Shown: piece after piece, positions 28,954 through 41,298 of the stretch
How the letters are laid out: each line of letters opens with the position of its first letter
Numbering within the stretch: the stretch's first letter is position 1
From: Lolium rigidum
Taxonomy: Eukaryota; Streptophyta; Magnoliopsida; Poales; Poaceae
Assembly: GCF_022539505.1 (NCBI RefSeq)
Contig: NC_061513.1
Location: 349,909,696 to 349,973,695 of the forward strand
Reading direction: 5' to 3'
Length of the DNA: 64,000 nucleotides
Made by a program: the position numbers and the translations under genes
The notes under the pieces: generated by a model
Database searches by the model: none
The model's input: the letters and a program-made list of their open reading frames with translations, nothing else
What the model was told of the DNA's origin: nothing

Positions 28954-31900
28954 GTGTCTATGCATAGATTGGTTGCACGAGTAGAACACAATTGTTTTGT
29001 GGGCGTTGATGCTTTGTTGTCTTTAGTTCGAGTACTTTGCATCTTTGTGGCATGGTGGGATGAAGCGGCTCGGGCTAACTTTACATGACCGCGTTCATGA
29101 GACTTGCTCCACGCTCGACATGCAACTTGTATTGCATAAGTGGCTTCGCGGGTGTCTGTCTCTCCCACCATAGTGAAGATTCAATTTACTCTTTCTATTG
29201 AAAACACTAGTATCACCGTTGTGGTTCATGTTCGTAGGTAGATTGGATCTCACTCGAAAACCCTAAACCACGTAAAATATGCAAACCAAATTAGAGACGT
29301 CTAACTTGTTTTTGCGGGGTTTGGTGATGTGATATGGCCATGATGTGATGATGAATATGTATGAGATGATCATTATTGTATTGTGGCAACCGGCGGGAGC
29401 CTTATGGTTGTCTTTAAATTTCATGTTGAGTAGTATTTCAAAGTAGTTGTAATAGTTGCTACATGAGGTGAACAACCATGAAGACGGCGCCATGGACCTT
29501 GACGCTACGCCGACGATGATGGAGATCATGCCCGTTGATGATGGAGATGATGTCCGTGCTTTGGAGATGAAGATCGAAGGCGCAAAGACTAAAGGGCCAT
29601 ATCATATCACATATGAATTGCATGTGATGTTAATCCTTTATGCATCTTATTTTGCTTAGAACGCGACGGTAGCATTATAAGATGATCCCTCACATTAATA
29701 TCAAGATAATAAAGTGTTCTCCCCTCGTATGCACCGTTGATATAGTTCGTCGTTTCGAAGCATCTCGTGATGATCGGATGTGACAGACTCAACGTTCACA
29801 TACAACGGGTGTAAGCAATGTTGCACACGCGAAATACTTGGGTTTGCTTGACGAGCCTAGCATGTACAGAAATGGCCTCGGGACAACAGAAACCGAAAGG
29901 TTGAATGATGTCTACGCACGCTTCTATTCCTGTAGACAGTGTCGGGCCTCCAAGAGCAGAGGTTTGTAGAACAGCATCAAGTTTCCCTTAAGTGGGGATC
30001 ACCCAAGGTTTATCAAACTCAGGGAGGAAGAGGTCAAAGATATCCCTCTCAAGCAACCCTGCAATCACGATACAAGAAGTCTCTTGTGTCCCCAACACAC
30101 CCAATACACTTGTCAGATGTATAGGTGCACTAGTTCGGCAAAGAGATAGTGAAATACAAGTAATATGGATGAATATGAGTGGTAATAGCAATCTGAATAA
30201 AATATGGCAGCGAGTAAACTTGCAGTGGAACAGTAAATAAACGGAGATTCGATGTTCGGAAACAAGGCCTAGGGATCCTACCTTCACTAGTGGACACTCT
30301 CAACATTGATCACATAACTGAAACTACTCTACACTCTCTTGTTGGATGACAAACACCATTAATTGTGTAGGGCTACAAGAGCACCTCAATGTCGGAGTTA
30401 ACAAGCTCCACAACATTCGATGTTCATATTTAAGTAACCTTAGAGTGCATGATAGATCATTGCAATTATACCGAGTACTAACTTAGCATGCACACTCGTC
30501 ACTCGACGGCTATGAAAGGGGGAATAGATCACATCAATACTATCATAGTAATAGTTAACTTCATAATCTACAAGAGATCACAATCATAGCTTATACCAAG
30601 TACTACATGATGCACACACTTGTCAACATTACATCATGGAGGAGGAATAGACTACTTTAATAACATCACTAGAGTAGCACATAGATGATATTCAACTAGA
30701 TCACAAAGAGAGAGATGAACCACATAGCTACGGTAGAGCCCTCAGCCTCGGGGGAGAACTACTCCCTCCTCATCATGGGAGTCAGCAGCGATGGCGGTGA
30801 AGATGGCGGTGGAGTCGATGGAGATGACTCCGGGGGCAATTCCCCGTCCCGGCAGGGTGCCGGAACAGAGACTTCCGTCCCCCGAATTGGAGTTTCGCGA
30901 TGGCGGCGGCTCTGGAAGGTTTTCTGGAGTTTCGTCAATCGGTGTCGAAGATTTAGGTCACGAGGAGTCTTATAGGCGAAGAGGCGGAGTCGGAGGGGCC
31001 ACGGGGGTCCCACACACTAGGGGGCGCGCCCCCCCTTGGCCGCGCCGCCCTGTGGGGTGGGGCCCCCTTGGCTTCCCTCTGGCCCCACTTCGGTGCTCTG
31101 GAAGCTTCCAGGAAAAATAAGATATTGGGCGTTAATTTCGTCCAATTCCGAGAATATTTCCTTTGTAGGATTTCTGAAACCAAAAATAGCAGAAAACAGG
31201 AACTGGCACTTCGGCATCTCGTCAATAGGTTAGTTCCGGAAAATGCATAAAATCATCATAAAGTGTGAGTAAAACATTTAGGTATTGTCATAAAACAAGC
31301 ATGGAACATCAGAAATTATAGATACGTTGGAGACGTATCAGCATCCCCAATCTTAGTTCCTACTCGCCCTCGAGTAGGTAAACGATAACAAAGATAATTT
31401 CTAAAGTGACATGCTACTTACATGGTCTTGATCCAATAATGATGTAAAGCATGTGAACTGAGATCAAATCATTCAAAGCAAATGTCTATAGTTGATATAA
31501 GAGATGATAATGCAAGAGTTAAACAAGCTAGAAGTTTTCATGAACTATTGCTTTAAATACATGAAACCGTACAAAGTTCATTAAAGATGTTTTAAGTATC
31601 CAGCATAGAAGTTCTATCCTTCATTCCAAGCATCAAGTAGATTTTCACAACATAAGAAAGATTCAGTCAAGTAAAAATAAACATGAACGTCATGAATCAA
31701 CTGTTTTGAAGTCTACTCAACCGGTGAGCGCAAGCATTTGGTATTGGCACCAGGATGTTATGGCATAAAGAACGTTAATGGGGGTTTGGAAGGCCAAATG
31801 GAAGAAAGTATTACAAAGCTATAAGTGATTATTAGACAAGAGGAAGTCTTATAATCGAAGCTATGCAAGGAGTAGTGATTGCCATACAACGGATGCACAT

Positions 31901-32071
31901 AGAGCTATATGTGTATGAAAGCTCTCCAATGGAACTAGTGGGGGTGCATCCAACTTGGTTGCTCACGAAGACCTAGAGCACTTTTGAGGAAGATCATCAT
32001 TGGAATATACAACCCAAGTTCTATAGTGTAAATTCCCCACATAGTTATACTAGTAAAACATGAAAACTCTC

Positions 32072-32463
32072 GAGGAGGCGTTTTGGCTCATAGGAGCAAA
32101 TGCTCCCATTATACAAAATAATTAAAATATAATTATAAAAATGTTAAAAAAATCTGACATAAATTTTTTGGTGTACATCGTGACCTCTTATGTTAATGCA
32201 TAAGTTTTCGTGGAGAAATAACATTTTATGTGGCGTGTACCAAAAAGACAAAAAAAATATCCTGTACGTAGTCATGTTATAGCATAAAAAATTGTCTTTT
32301 TTACAGGAGCCATAATATTTTTTTGTTTTTTTTTGAAAACTTGTGTACGAGCATAAAATGTGTAGATGTACATGAAAAAAAATATTTTAGAATTTTTTGA
32401 CACTTCGAAATGTAGATTCACATAACGGGAGCAAATGCTCCTATGAGCCAAAGTGAATATCCC
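32072..32463. mobile_element. Mutator-like MITE (392 bp) in S2
   Basis: The left end GTTTTGGCTCATAGGAGCA and right end TGCTCCTATGAGCCAAAGT are long terminal inverted repeats. GAAAACTCTC occurs at 32062-32071 and 32464-32473; 9 of these bases would be the Mutator-type target duplication and one a chance match. The interior is AT-rich with no coding capacity. It is the innermost layer of a four-element nest. Confidence 0.75.
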
Positions 32464-32573
32464 GAAAACTCTCTCATATGAAGTGTAGGTGCTAAACATG
32501 AGCACAAATGATGACTATGAATATTGCAAGTGCTAAAACATGAGCACAAGTGTGGATAAAAGATAGTAATGCT

Positions 32574-32650
32574 GCCCCCTTTTTTCTTTTTTCTTTTTTT
32601 TCTTTTTCTTTTCTTTTCTATTTTTTTCTTTCTTTTCTTTTTCTCTTTTT
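32574..32650. repeat. Pyrimidine-rich low-complexity tract
   Basis: About 75 bases of T with scattered C and almost no purines lie in the 3' non-coding half of S2. On the element's coding strand this is an A/G-rich tract. Confidence 0.85.
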
Positions 32651-33742
32651 GATGGCCTCCATGGCTCTTTTCACTTTTAGGGGCAATATCGTAATATGAC
32701 AACACACTTTTTGGTACAAATAACTCATAATGAATAAAATATGATGTATAAAACTGTATGCCTCTGCCAGTGTAGCAGGATGTGCAATGATCTAGCGTAA
32801 CATGGGTAAACCACACATCAGCTGTATAGAATCATGCAAAGCAATATATAAATAATAAATGAGAACAAGTCATGTAATGTAAAATGGAAGTTGCATGGCA
32901 ATATATCTCGGAACAGCTATGGAAATGTTGTGGTAGGTAGGTATAGTGGCTGTTTTGAGGAAGATATATGGGCTTATGTGTAGGAGAACAAGAGAAAGTC
33001 CTCCCACGGGTTTGGATGTACTGGCGAAGTATGCACAATTCTCAATGTGAGCAAAAGGCAATGCACGAGTACCGAAGAGGCTAGCAAATTTGGATGGTGG
33101 AAGTGCCAAAAACCGTAGCTTAACATTAGTCAAAAAGAACTCACAAGCTTATTGCAAACAACTAGCAGGTTCAACATTAAGAGCATGATTAAAATTTACT
33201 CCAAGGAGGGCCGTTCACGGTGGCACAAGTACCCCGCTAGCTCCCTTGACCTTCAGAACAACTTAGTTATTACGATGAACTCTTAGACATGGAAAGCTAT
33301 CAAGTCCAACTACACCTTCAACTATTTAAGTAGAGTTTGTAGTACGGCACAAGCTTAAAGACAACAATCCACTACTAATTTTAACTTACTTAAACAACAA
33401 GCCTTACCATCTAAATACCTCAAACGCTTGCTAAGAATCAAGTTATCAAAGCTCAATGATCTACAAGATTATGCAAGTATTTCATTATACCACTACCACA
33501 TGCAACATTTCCTGAACCAACCAAAATAATGATGAACGAAGCCATGAACACTAAAAGTAAAGCTAAGAACACATGTGTTCATATGCAACAGCGGAGCGTG
33601 TCTCTCTCCCACACAAGCATGAATTTATTCAAACAAAAACAAAAACAAGAATATAAAGACGCTCCAAGTAAAGCACATAAGATGTGATGGAATAAAAATA
33701 TAGTTGCAATAGAAGAAACCTGAAAAATTGTTGATGAAGAAG

Positions 33743-33830
33743 GGGATGCCTTGGGCATCCCCAAGCTTAGACGCTTGAGTCTTCTTGAAATATGCAGGGA
33801 TGAACCACGGGGCATCCCCAAGCTTAGACT
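33743..33830 (-). repeat. S2 hairpin and twin polypurine-like motifs
   Basis: It has the same arrangement as in S1: a GGGGATGCC/GGCATCCCC hairpin overlapping GGCATCCCCAAGCTTAG, and a second copy about 55 bp on. Further copies of CCCCAAGCTTAG lie inside the gag ORF at about 35107 and 36975. Confidence 0.8.
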
Positions 33831-34447
33831 TTTCACTCTTCTTGATCATATATCATCCTCCTCTCTTGACCCTTGAAAACTTCCTTCACACCAAACTCAA
33901 AACAAACTCATTAGAGGGTTAGTGCATAATCAAAAATTCACATGTTCAGAGGTGACACAATCATTCTTAACACTTCTGGACATTTCCCAAAGCTACTGAA
34001 AGTTAATGGAACAACGAAATTCATCCAACATAGCAAAAGAGGCAATGCGAAATAAAAGGCAGAATCTGTCAAAACAGAACAGTCCGTAAAGACGAATTTT
34101 TTAGAGGCACATAACTTGCTCAGATGAAAATGCTCAAATTTAATGAAAGTTGCGTACATATCTGAGGATCACGCACGTAAACGCGGCAGATTTTTCGAGT
34201 TACCTACGAGAGAACCCTGCCCAAATTCGTGACAGCAAGAAATCTGTTTCTGCGCAGTAATCCAAATCTAGTATCAACCCTACTATCAAAGACTTAACTT
34301 GGCACAACAATGCAATAAAGTAAGATAAGGAGAGGTTGATACAGTAGTAACAACTTCCAAGACACAACAAAACAGTAGCAAAATAAAGACATGGGTTATC
34401 TCCCAAGAAGTTCTTTCTTTATAGCCATTAAGATGGGCTCAGCAATT

Positions 34448-37135
34448 TTAATGATGCACTCGCAAGAAATAAGAGTTGAAGCAAAAGAGAGCATCGAGAA
34501 GCAAATTCAAAACACATTTAAGTCTAACCCACTTCCTATGAAAAGGAACCTTGTAATTAAACAAATTCATGAAGAGCAGAGTGACAACCATAGGAAGATA
34601 AAACACGAGTAACTTCAAGATTCTCAACATAAAGAGGGGAAACTTAACATTATTAAGATGCATATAACCATGTTTCCCTTTCTCATAATAACTTTCAGTA
34701 GCATCATTGAGGAAATCCACAATATAACCATCACTTAAAACATTCTTATCATGGTTCATATGCATAAAAGTATCATTAATTTTGGCATAAGAAGAATTCT
34801 TCTCATTAATAGTAATTGGAGCAGGATCATTATCAAGAATTTGAACATGGTAAACAAGTTGCATACTAAGGGAATTGTTTTTGGCAATCCAATCATAACT
34901 ATGACAAGTTTCATAAGGATAATTATAACCTATATCATAGCATTCTTTATAATAATCATCAAAGATTGGAGGCATAGTGTCATCATAAGATATAGAATAG
35001 TTATCTTTCACAGTATGTTCATCTGTGACCATACCATCATTGTTACTAGAAGGAGATGTATCAAACATATAATGATCAGTAGCAAAAGGATTTTCAAACA
35101 CCTCATCCCCAAGCTTAGAGCTTTCTATATCATTATGGGAGGAAGCATGGATAGTACTGATACTATGGCAATTATTAACATCATCATTTTCAGAATTAGT
35201 TTCCCAGAGATTATTAATATCAAAAGTAGTGTGCTCTTCTAAATCATGATCACTAATGTAGGTAAAGGGCATAGGAAGATCATTGTAATCAGATTCATTA
35301 TTATAATAATCATTAGGAGCAACATACTTACGGTTACCTATCGTTATCTCATACACGCGGGGATATGCTGTTACCTCTTTCTTTTTATTCCCCCTCTTCT
35401 TCTTCTTCGTTCCCTTCTTCTTCTTCTCATTCTCCTCGTTCCCTTCTTTAGGAGGGAGAGGCTTGATGAGAGGCTTCTCCATATAACCTGTTTTATTTCC
35501 AGAAACAATAGAAGAAACTTGGGAGGATTCCTCCTTTTCATTAATAAGTTCAAAACACACAGCGGTCCTATCATATTTTGGCAAAGTGTCATATTCTAAA
35601 ATATTCTGTATGTAAGTATTTGTATGGCAATTATTAATGCAATAAGAAAGACACCCATGCAGGACATCATCAATATCAAGATCACTCATATGTAACAAAT
35701 AAATTTTTCTTGATAACTCTTCACACCACAAAAATAAAGTAAGTTCATCATGCTGATTAAGAAGGATTTCATCATCACAATACAAATTTGCAGCACTCAT
35801 GGGGTTCGAATTATCATTGGAGGAGCATTGAAAATTAAAATGACCCACTCTATGGCAAAGTTCACAAATAAAAGGATAGAGGGCACAAACTTTTTTACCA
35901 AGATCATATAGAGCCCTAAACCACTTTCTAGTTTTTTCATTCCTATGATGGATACAATATTCATCTTCGATTTGATTAATTCCACAAGGTCTATGCATTC
36001 CACAAAAATTAACATGCTTATAAGAAATAGCATTTTCAGAAGTTTGGGCATGTTTATTGCAATTATTAACAACAATTTCATCCTTCATGCAAGCATCTTT
36101 AAAAGGTTCATGATACTTATCAAAATTCTTCCTAGGCAATTCAAAATGAGAGGCAAAAGCTTTATAAAGATTTGCAACAACTTGAGAGTCAAGACCATAA
36201 GTAGCACTCATATTTCGAATTTTATCAGTATCCATAAAAGTTTCAATGCATTCATAATCATAATTTATACCTGACTCTCTACCTTTGTCGTTCTCCCAAT
36301 CTTCAGCGTTCTCCTCAATCCGATCAAGAAGTTCCCTTTTAAAATCTTCTTTTTTGCGCGTGAATGATCTAGAACAAGTAGTATCCAGCAAGGTTTTATC
36401 TTGAAAAGAAAGTCTTGCATAGAAATTATCAATGATGATATTATCAGGAAGCTCATGAATGGGGCATTTGAGCATTAAAGACTTCAATCTTCCCCATGCT
36501 TGGGCAATACTCTCTCCATCATGAGGCCAGAAATTATATATGCGGTTCCGGTCTTTGTGAATTTCGCTTGGAGGATAGAATTTAGAATAAAATAGAGGCA
36601 CAATATCCTTCCAATCAAGAAAATCCCCATTCTTCAGCAATTTGTACCAATGCGCCGCTTTACCAGACAACGATATTGAGAATAGTTTCTTCCTCACCTC
36701 ATCCATAGGGATACCTGCACACTTGAATAACCCGCATAATTCATGCAAAAACAGTAAATGATCTCCAGGATGGACAGTTCCATCCCCTTCATAGTGGTTA
36801 TCCATAACACGTTCAATAATTTTCATAGGTATCTTGAAAGGAATACTTTCAGTAGGTGGATTTAAAATATCACAAGCATCATTAGAGTTATCGCATATGG
36901 GAGATAAAGTATTATCAGAGCAAATTTTCTCCCCTAAAGATGGGAAGCTAAAAAGATCATAAAAACTAGCTTCCCCAAGCTTAGACTTCTCCATAGCATT
37001 AGCAGTAATTGCGTTCATACTAATAACATTGCTACTAGCATGCAAATAAGGTTCCATAGGTTTTTTAATTTTCGCATCACACAATTCATGTCTTATTTCA
37101 GGAAATAGATTAAAAAACTCACTGTTGTTTTCCAT
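34448..37135 (-). CDS. S2 gag-like protein, 895 aa, intact
   Basis: The protein is expected to bind and package element RNA. Residues about 100-280 form a Retrotrans_gag-type domain (GDHLLFLHELCGLF, SLSGKAAHWYKLL, SKFYPPSEIHKDRNRIYNFW, SIAQAWGRLKSL). A CCHC zinc knuckle follows with ligands C424, C427, H432 and C437. Residues 570-588 are a Lys-rich run. The last 65 residues hold a hydrophobic segment (about 833-860), then WVRLKCVLNLLLDALFC. The short motif SKLGE/D occurs twice (residues 51 and 673) and is written in DNA by the polypurine-like CTAAGCTTGGGGA sequence. No protease, reverse transcriptase or integrase is present. That such a long frame is open suggests recent activity. The start is the first ATG about 150 bp after the primer site. 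Confidence 0.85.
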   Translation of the reverse strand: MENNSEFFNLFPEIRHELCDAKIKKPMEPYLHASSNVISMNAITANAMEKSKLGEASFYDLFSFPSLGEKICSDNTLSPICDNSNDACDILNPPTESIPFKIPMKIIERVMDNHYEGDGTVHPGDHLLFLHELCGLFKCAGIPMDEVRKKLFSISLSGKAAHWYKLLKNGDFLDWKDIVPLFYSKFYPPSEIHKDRNRIYNFWPHDGESIAQAWGRLKSLMLKCPIHELPDNIIIDNFYARLSFQDKTLLDTTCSRSFTRKKEDFKRELLDRIEENAEDWENDKGRESGINYDYECIETFMDTDKIRNMSATYGLDSQVVANLYKAFASHFELPRKNFDKYHEPFKDACMKDEIVVNNCNKHAQTSENAISYKHVNFCGMHRPCGINQIEDEYCIHHRNEKTRKWFRALYDLGKKVCALYPFICELCHRVGHFNFQCSSNDNSNPMSAANLYCDDEILLNQHDELTLFLWCEELSRKIYLLHMSDLDIDDVLHGCLSYCINNCHTNTYIQNILEYDTLPKYDRTAVCFELINEKEESSQVSSIVSGNKTGYMEKPLIKPLPPKEGNEENEKKKKGTKKKKRGNKKKEVTAYPRVYEITIGNRKYVAPNDYYNNESDYNDLPMPFTYISDHDLEEHTTFDINNLWETNSENDDVNNCHSISTIHASSHNDIESSKLGDEVFENPFATDHYMFDTSPSSNNDGMVTDEHTVKDNYSISYDDTMPPIFDDYYKECYDIGYNYPYETCHSYDWIAKNNSLSMQLVYHVQILDNDPAPITINEKNSSYAKINDTFMHMNHDKNVLSDGYIVDFLNDATESYYEKGKHGYMHLNNVKFPLFMLRILKLLVFYLPMVVTLLFMNLFNYKVPFHRKWVRLKCVLNLLLDALFCFNSYFLRVHH

Positions 37136-40100
37136 TATGCCTAACTAGTGAAAAATAAAAACAAGAAACAAAAAGATGCAATTGCAGGATCTAAAGGAAA
37201 TAGCTTCGAGCACTCACACACCGGCAACAGTGCTAGGAAATAGCTTAGTAGTCGGAGGATGTGAATACCTTTTACCTTACCTCCCCGGCAACGGCGCCAG
37301 AAAATAGCTTGATGTCTACGCACGCTTCTATTCCTGTAGACAGTGTTGGGCCTCCAAGAGCAGAGGTTTGTAGAATAGCAGCAAGTTTCCATTAAGTGAA
37401 TCACCCAAGGTTCATCGAACTCAGGGAGGAAGAGGTCACAGATATCCCTCTCAAGCAACCCTGCAATCACGATGCAAGAAGTCTCTTGTGTCCCCAACAC
37501 ACCCAATACACTTGTCAGATGTATAGGTGCACTAGTTCGGCGAAGAGATAGTGAAATACAAGTAATATGGATGAATATGAGTGGTAATAGCAATCTGAAT
37601 AAAATATGGCAGCGAGTAAACTTGCGGTGGAACGATAAATAAACGGAGATTCGATGTTCGGAAACAAGGCCTAGGGATCCTACCTTCACTAGTGGACACT
37701 CTCAACATTGATCACATAACTGAAACTACTCTACACTCTCTTGTTGGATGACAAACACCATTAATTGTGTAGGGCTACAAGAGCACCTCAATGCCGGAGT
37801 TAACAAGCTCCACAACATTCGATGTTCATATTTAAGTAACCTTAGAGTGCATGATAGATCATTGCAATTATACCGAGTACTAACTTAGCATGCACACTGT
37901 CACCGTCAGGCTATGAAAGGGGGAATAGATCACATCAATACTATCATAGTAATAGTTAACTTCATAATCTACAAGAGATCACAATCATAGCTTATACCAA
38001 GTACTACATGATGCACACACTCGTCAACATTACATCATGGAGGAGGAATAGACTACTTTAATAACATCACTAGAGTAGCACATAGATGATATTCAACTAG
38101 ATCACAAAGAGATAGATGAACCACATAGCTACGGTAGAGCCCTCAGCCTCGGGGGAGAACTACTCCCTCCTCATCATGGGAGTCAGCAGCGATGGCGATG
38201 AAGATGGCGGTGGAGTCGATGGAGATGACTCCGGGGGCAATTCCCCGTCCCGGCAGGGTGCCGGAGCAGAGACTTCTGTCCCCCGAATTGGAGTTTCGCG
38301 ATGGCGGCGGCTCTGGAAGGTTTTCTGGAGTTTCGTCAATCGGTGTCGAAGATTTAGGTCACGAGGAGTCTTATAGGAGAAGAGGCGGAGTCGGAGGGGC
38401 CACGGGGGTCCCACACACTAGGGGGCTCCCCCCTTGGACGCGCCGCCCTGTGGGGTGGGGCCCCCTGGCTCCCCTCTGGCCCCTCTTCGGTGCTCTGGAA
38501 GCTTCCGGGAAAAATAAGATGTTGGGCGTTGATTTCGTCCGATTCCGAGAATATTTCCTTTGTAGGATTTCTGAAACCAAAAACAGCAGAAAACAGGAAC
38601 TGGCACTTCGGCATCTCGTCAATAGGTTAGTTTCAGAAAACGCATAAAATCATCATAAAGTGTGAGTAAAACATGTAGGTATTGTCATAAAACAAGCATG
38701 GAACATTAGAAATTAAAGATACGTTGGAGACGTATCATTGAACACGAGTCATATGGATGATATGATCAACATGTTGATATTCACCATTGAAGCTACATCA
38801 TCTCACGTGATGATCGGTTTTGGTGTAGTGGATTTGGATCGTGTACCACTTAACAACTATGAGGGATGTTGTATTAAGTGGGAGTTCATTAGTAATTAGA
38901 TTAAAACATGAACTAATTATCATAAACATAGTCTAAGTAGTATTTTGAATTAATTTGTAGTATTGGCATCCGTTTTCTACCATGCGCTAGTCTTGTGATT
39001 GAGATAGAAATATTGTTAAGTCTGACAAGAAACTTTACGGACTGGTGCCGTATTGTTAAAGAATCAAGAAATGATTAAGTCCTATTGCAAACTTTTAGTA
39101 AACCTCACATTTTTGATTCAAAGAGCTATGGTTTCAATTAGTACCTAAAGTCATCTTGTCTCCGTGAAACTTGAAGTTCAAATCTGTTTGAAAAGAAAGG
39201 AGATGAAAATTTTGTTTTCAGAAATAAGCGAGGTATGAGATATATGTGATATCTAAGACCTTGTTACAAGATGTTAGAATATAATTTGGTGAGACTACAT
39301 AAACTCATAAGTTTTATGGGAATGTATGAAGGTTGAAGACGTCAGGCGTCCCAATCCTCCAACTATTGGGGCACTAATGATATTCGCATATCCATGAAGT
39401 GATCGTCCTTAGTATGCACCGTTGCTAAGGCTCGTAGTTTCGAAGCATTGATACGTCTCCGACGTATCGATAATTTCTTATGTTCCATGCCACATTATTG
39501 ATGTTATCTACATGTTTTATGCACACTTTATGTCATATTCGTGCATTTTCTGGAACTAACCTATTAACAAGATGCTGAAGTGCCGATTCTGCTGTTTTCT
39601 GCTGTTTTTGGTTTCAGAAATCCTAGTAAGGAAATATTCTCGGAATTGGACGAAATCAACGCCCAGGGGCCTATTTTTCCACGAAGCTTCCAGAAGTCCG
39701 AAGACGAAACGAAGTGGGGCCACGAGGCGCCCAGACTACAGGGCGGCGCGGCCTAGGGTTTGGCCGCGCGGCCCTGTCATCTGGGGCCCTCGTGTGGCCC
39801 CCTGACTTACCCTTCCGCCTACTTAAAGCCTCCGTGACGAAACCCCCAGTACCGAGAGCCACGATACGGAAAACCTTCCGGAGACGCCGCCGCCGCCGAT
39901 CCCATCTCGGGGGATCCGGGAGATCGCCTCCGGCACCCTGCCGGAGAGGGGAATCATCTCCCGGAGGACTCTACGCCGCCATGGTCGCCTCCGGTGTGAT
40001 GTGTGAGTAGTCTACCCCTGGACTATGGGTCCATAGCAGTAGCTAGATGGTTGTCTTCTCCCCATTGTGCTATCATTGTCGGATCTTGTGAGCTGCCTAA

Positions 40101-41056
40101 CATGATCAAGATCATCTATCCGTAATTCTATATGTTGCGTTTGTTGGGATCCGATGAATAGAGAATACTTGTTATGTTGATTATCAAAGCTATGTCTATG
40201 TGTTGTTTATGATCTTGCATGCTCTCCGTTATTAGTAGATGCTCCGGCCAAGTTGATGCTAGTAACTCCAAGAGTGAGTATTTATGCTCGATAGTGGGTT
40301 CATGTCTCCGTGAATGCGGAGGAGTGACAAGAACCACTAAGATTACGGATGTCTTTGTTGCCACTAGGGATAAAACATTGGTGCTATGTTCAAGGATGTA
40401 GTCACTAGTTACATTACGCGCAATACTTAATGCAATTGTCCGTTGTTAGCAACTTAATATCGGGGGGGTTCGGATGATACCCTGAAGGTGGACTTTTTAG
40501 GCATAGATGCAGTTGGATGGCGGTCTATGTACTTTGTCGTAATGCCCAATTAAATCTCACTATACTCATCATAATATGTATGTGCATGGTCATGCTCTCT
40601 TTATTTGTCAATTGCCCAACTGTAATTTGTTCACCCAACATGCTTGTTTATCTTATGGGAGAGACACCTCTAGTGAGCTGTGGACCCCGGTCCAATTCTC
40701 TTTCTTGAAATACAATCTACTGCAATACTTGTTCTACTCGTTTTACTGCAAACAATCATCTTCCACACAATACGGTTAATCCTTTGTTACAGCAAGCCGG
40801 TGAGATTGACAACCTCACTTGTTTCGTTGGGGCAAAGTACTTTGGTTGTGTTGTGCGGGTTCCACGTTGGCGCCGGAATCCCTGGTGTTGCGCCGCACTA
40901 CATCTCGCCGCCGTCAACCTTCAACGTGCTTCTTGACTCCTACTGGTTCGATAAACCTTGGTTTCTTACTGAGGGAAACTTGCTGCTGTATGCATCACAC
41001 CTTCCACTTGGGGTTCCCAACGAGCGTGTGCTTTACGCGTCATCAAGCTAAATTTC

Positions 41057-41074
41057 TGGCGCCGTTGCCGGGGA
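41057..41074 (+). other. Primer-binding site of S3
   Basis: TGGCGCCGTTGCCGGGGA lies 12 bases after the 5' LTR end, at the same distance as in S1, S2 and S5. The unusual 11-12 base gap (AGCTAAATTTC here) is conserved in the whole S group. Confidence 0.8.
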
Positions 41075-41298
41075 GATCAAGACACGCTGCAAGAGGAGTC
41101 TCCACTTCTCAATCTCTTTACTTTGTTTTTGTCTTGCTTAGTTTTATTTACTACTTTGTTTGCTGCACTAAATCAAAATACAAAAAAATTAGTTGCTAGT
41201 TTTACTTTATTTGCTATCTTGTTCGCTATATCAAAAACACAAAAAAATTAGTTACTTGCATTTACTTTATCTAGTTTGCTTTATTTACTGTTGCTAAA

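Larger units (their letters stand above)
29906..38737 (-). mobile_element. S2: non-autonomous gypsy-like LTR element in the A1 leader
   Basis: The LTRs are 29906-31340 (3' LTR) and 37310-38737 (5' LTR), with TTGAA duplicated at 29901-29905 and 38738-38742. The ends read TGATACGTC/T... and ...GACATCA on the minus strand. The primer site TGGCGCCGTTGCCGGGGA (minus) lies at about 37282-37299, and the polypurine tract next to the 3' LTR is at 31341-31353. One long gag-like ORF fills the 5' half; the 3' half is non-coding, with repeated motifs and a MITE. No pol sequence is seen. Confidence 0.88.

Noticed and set aside
34751..36274. Plus-strand Ile-rich frames of 109-163 codons
   Set aside because: They are antisense shadows of the S2 gag ORF; the Ile/Thr-only composition reflects its Asp/Asn codons read backward.
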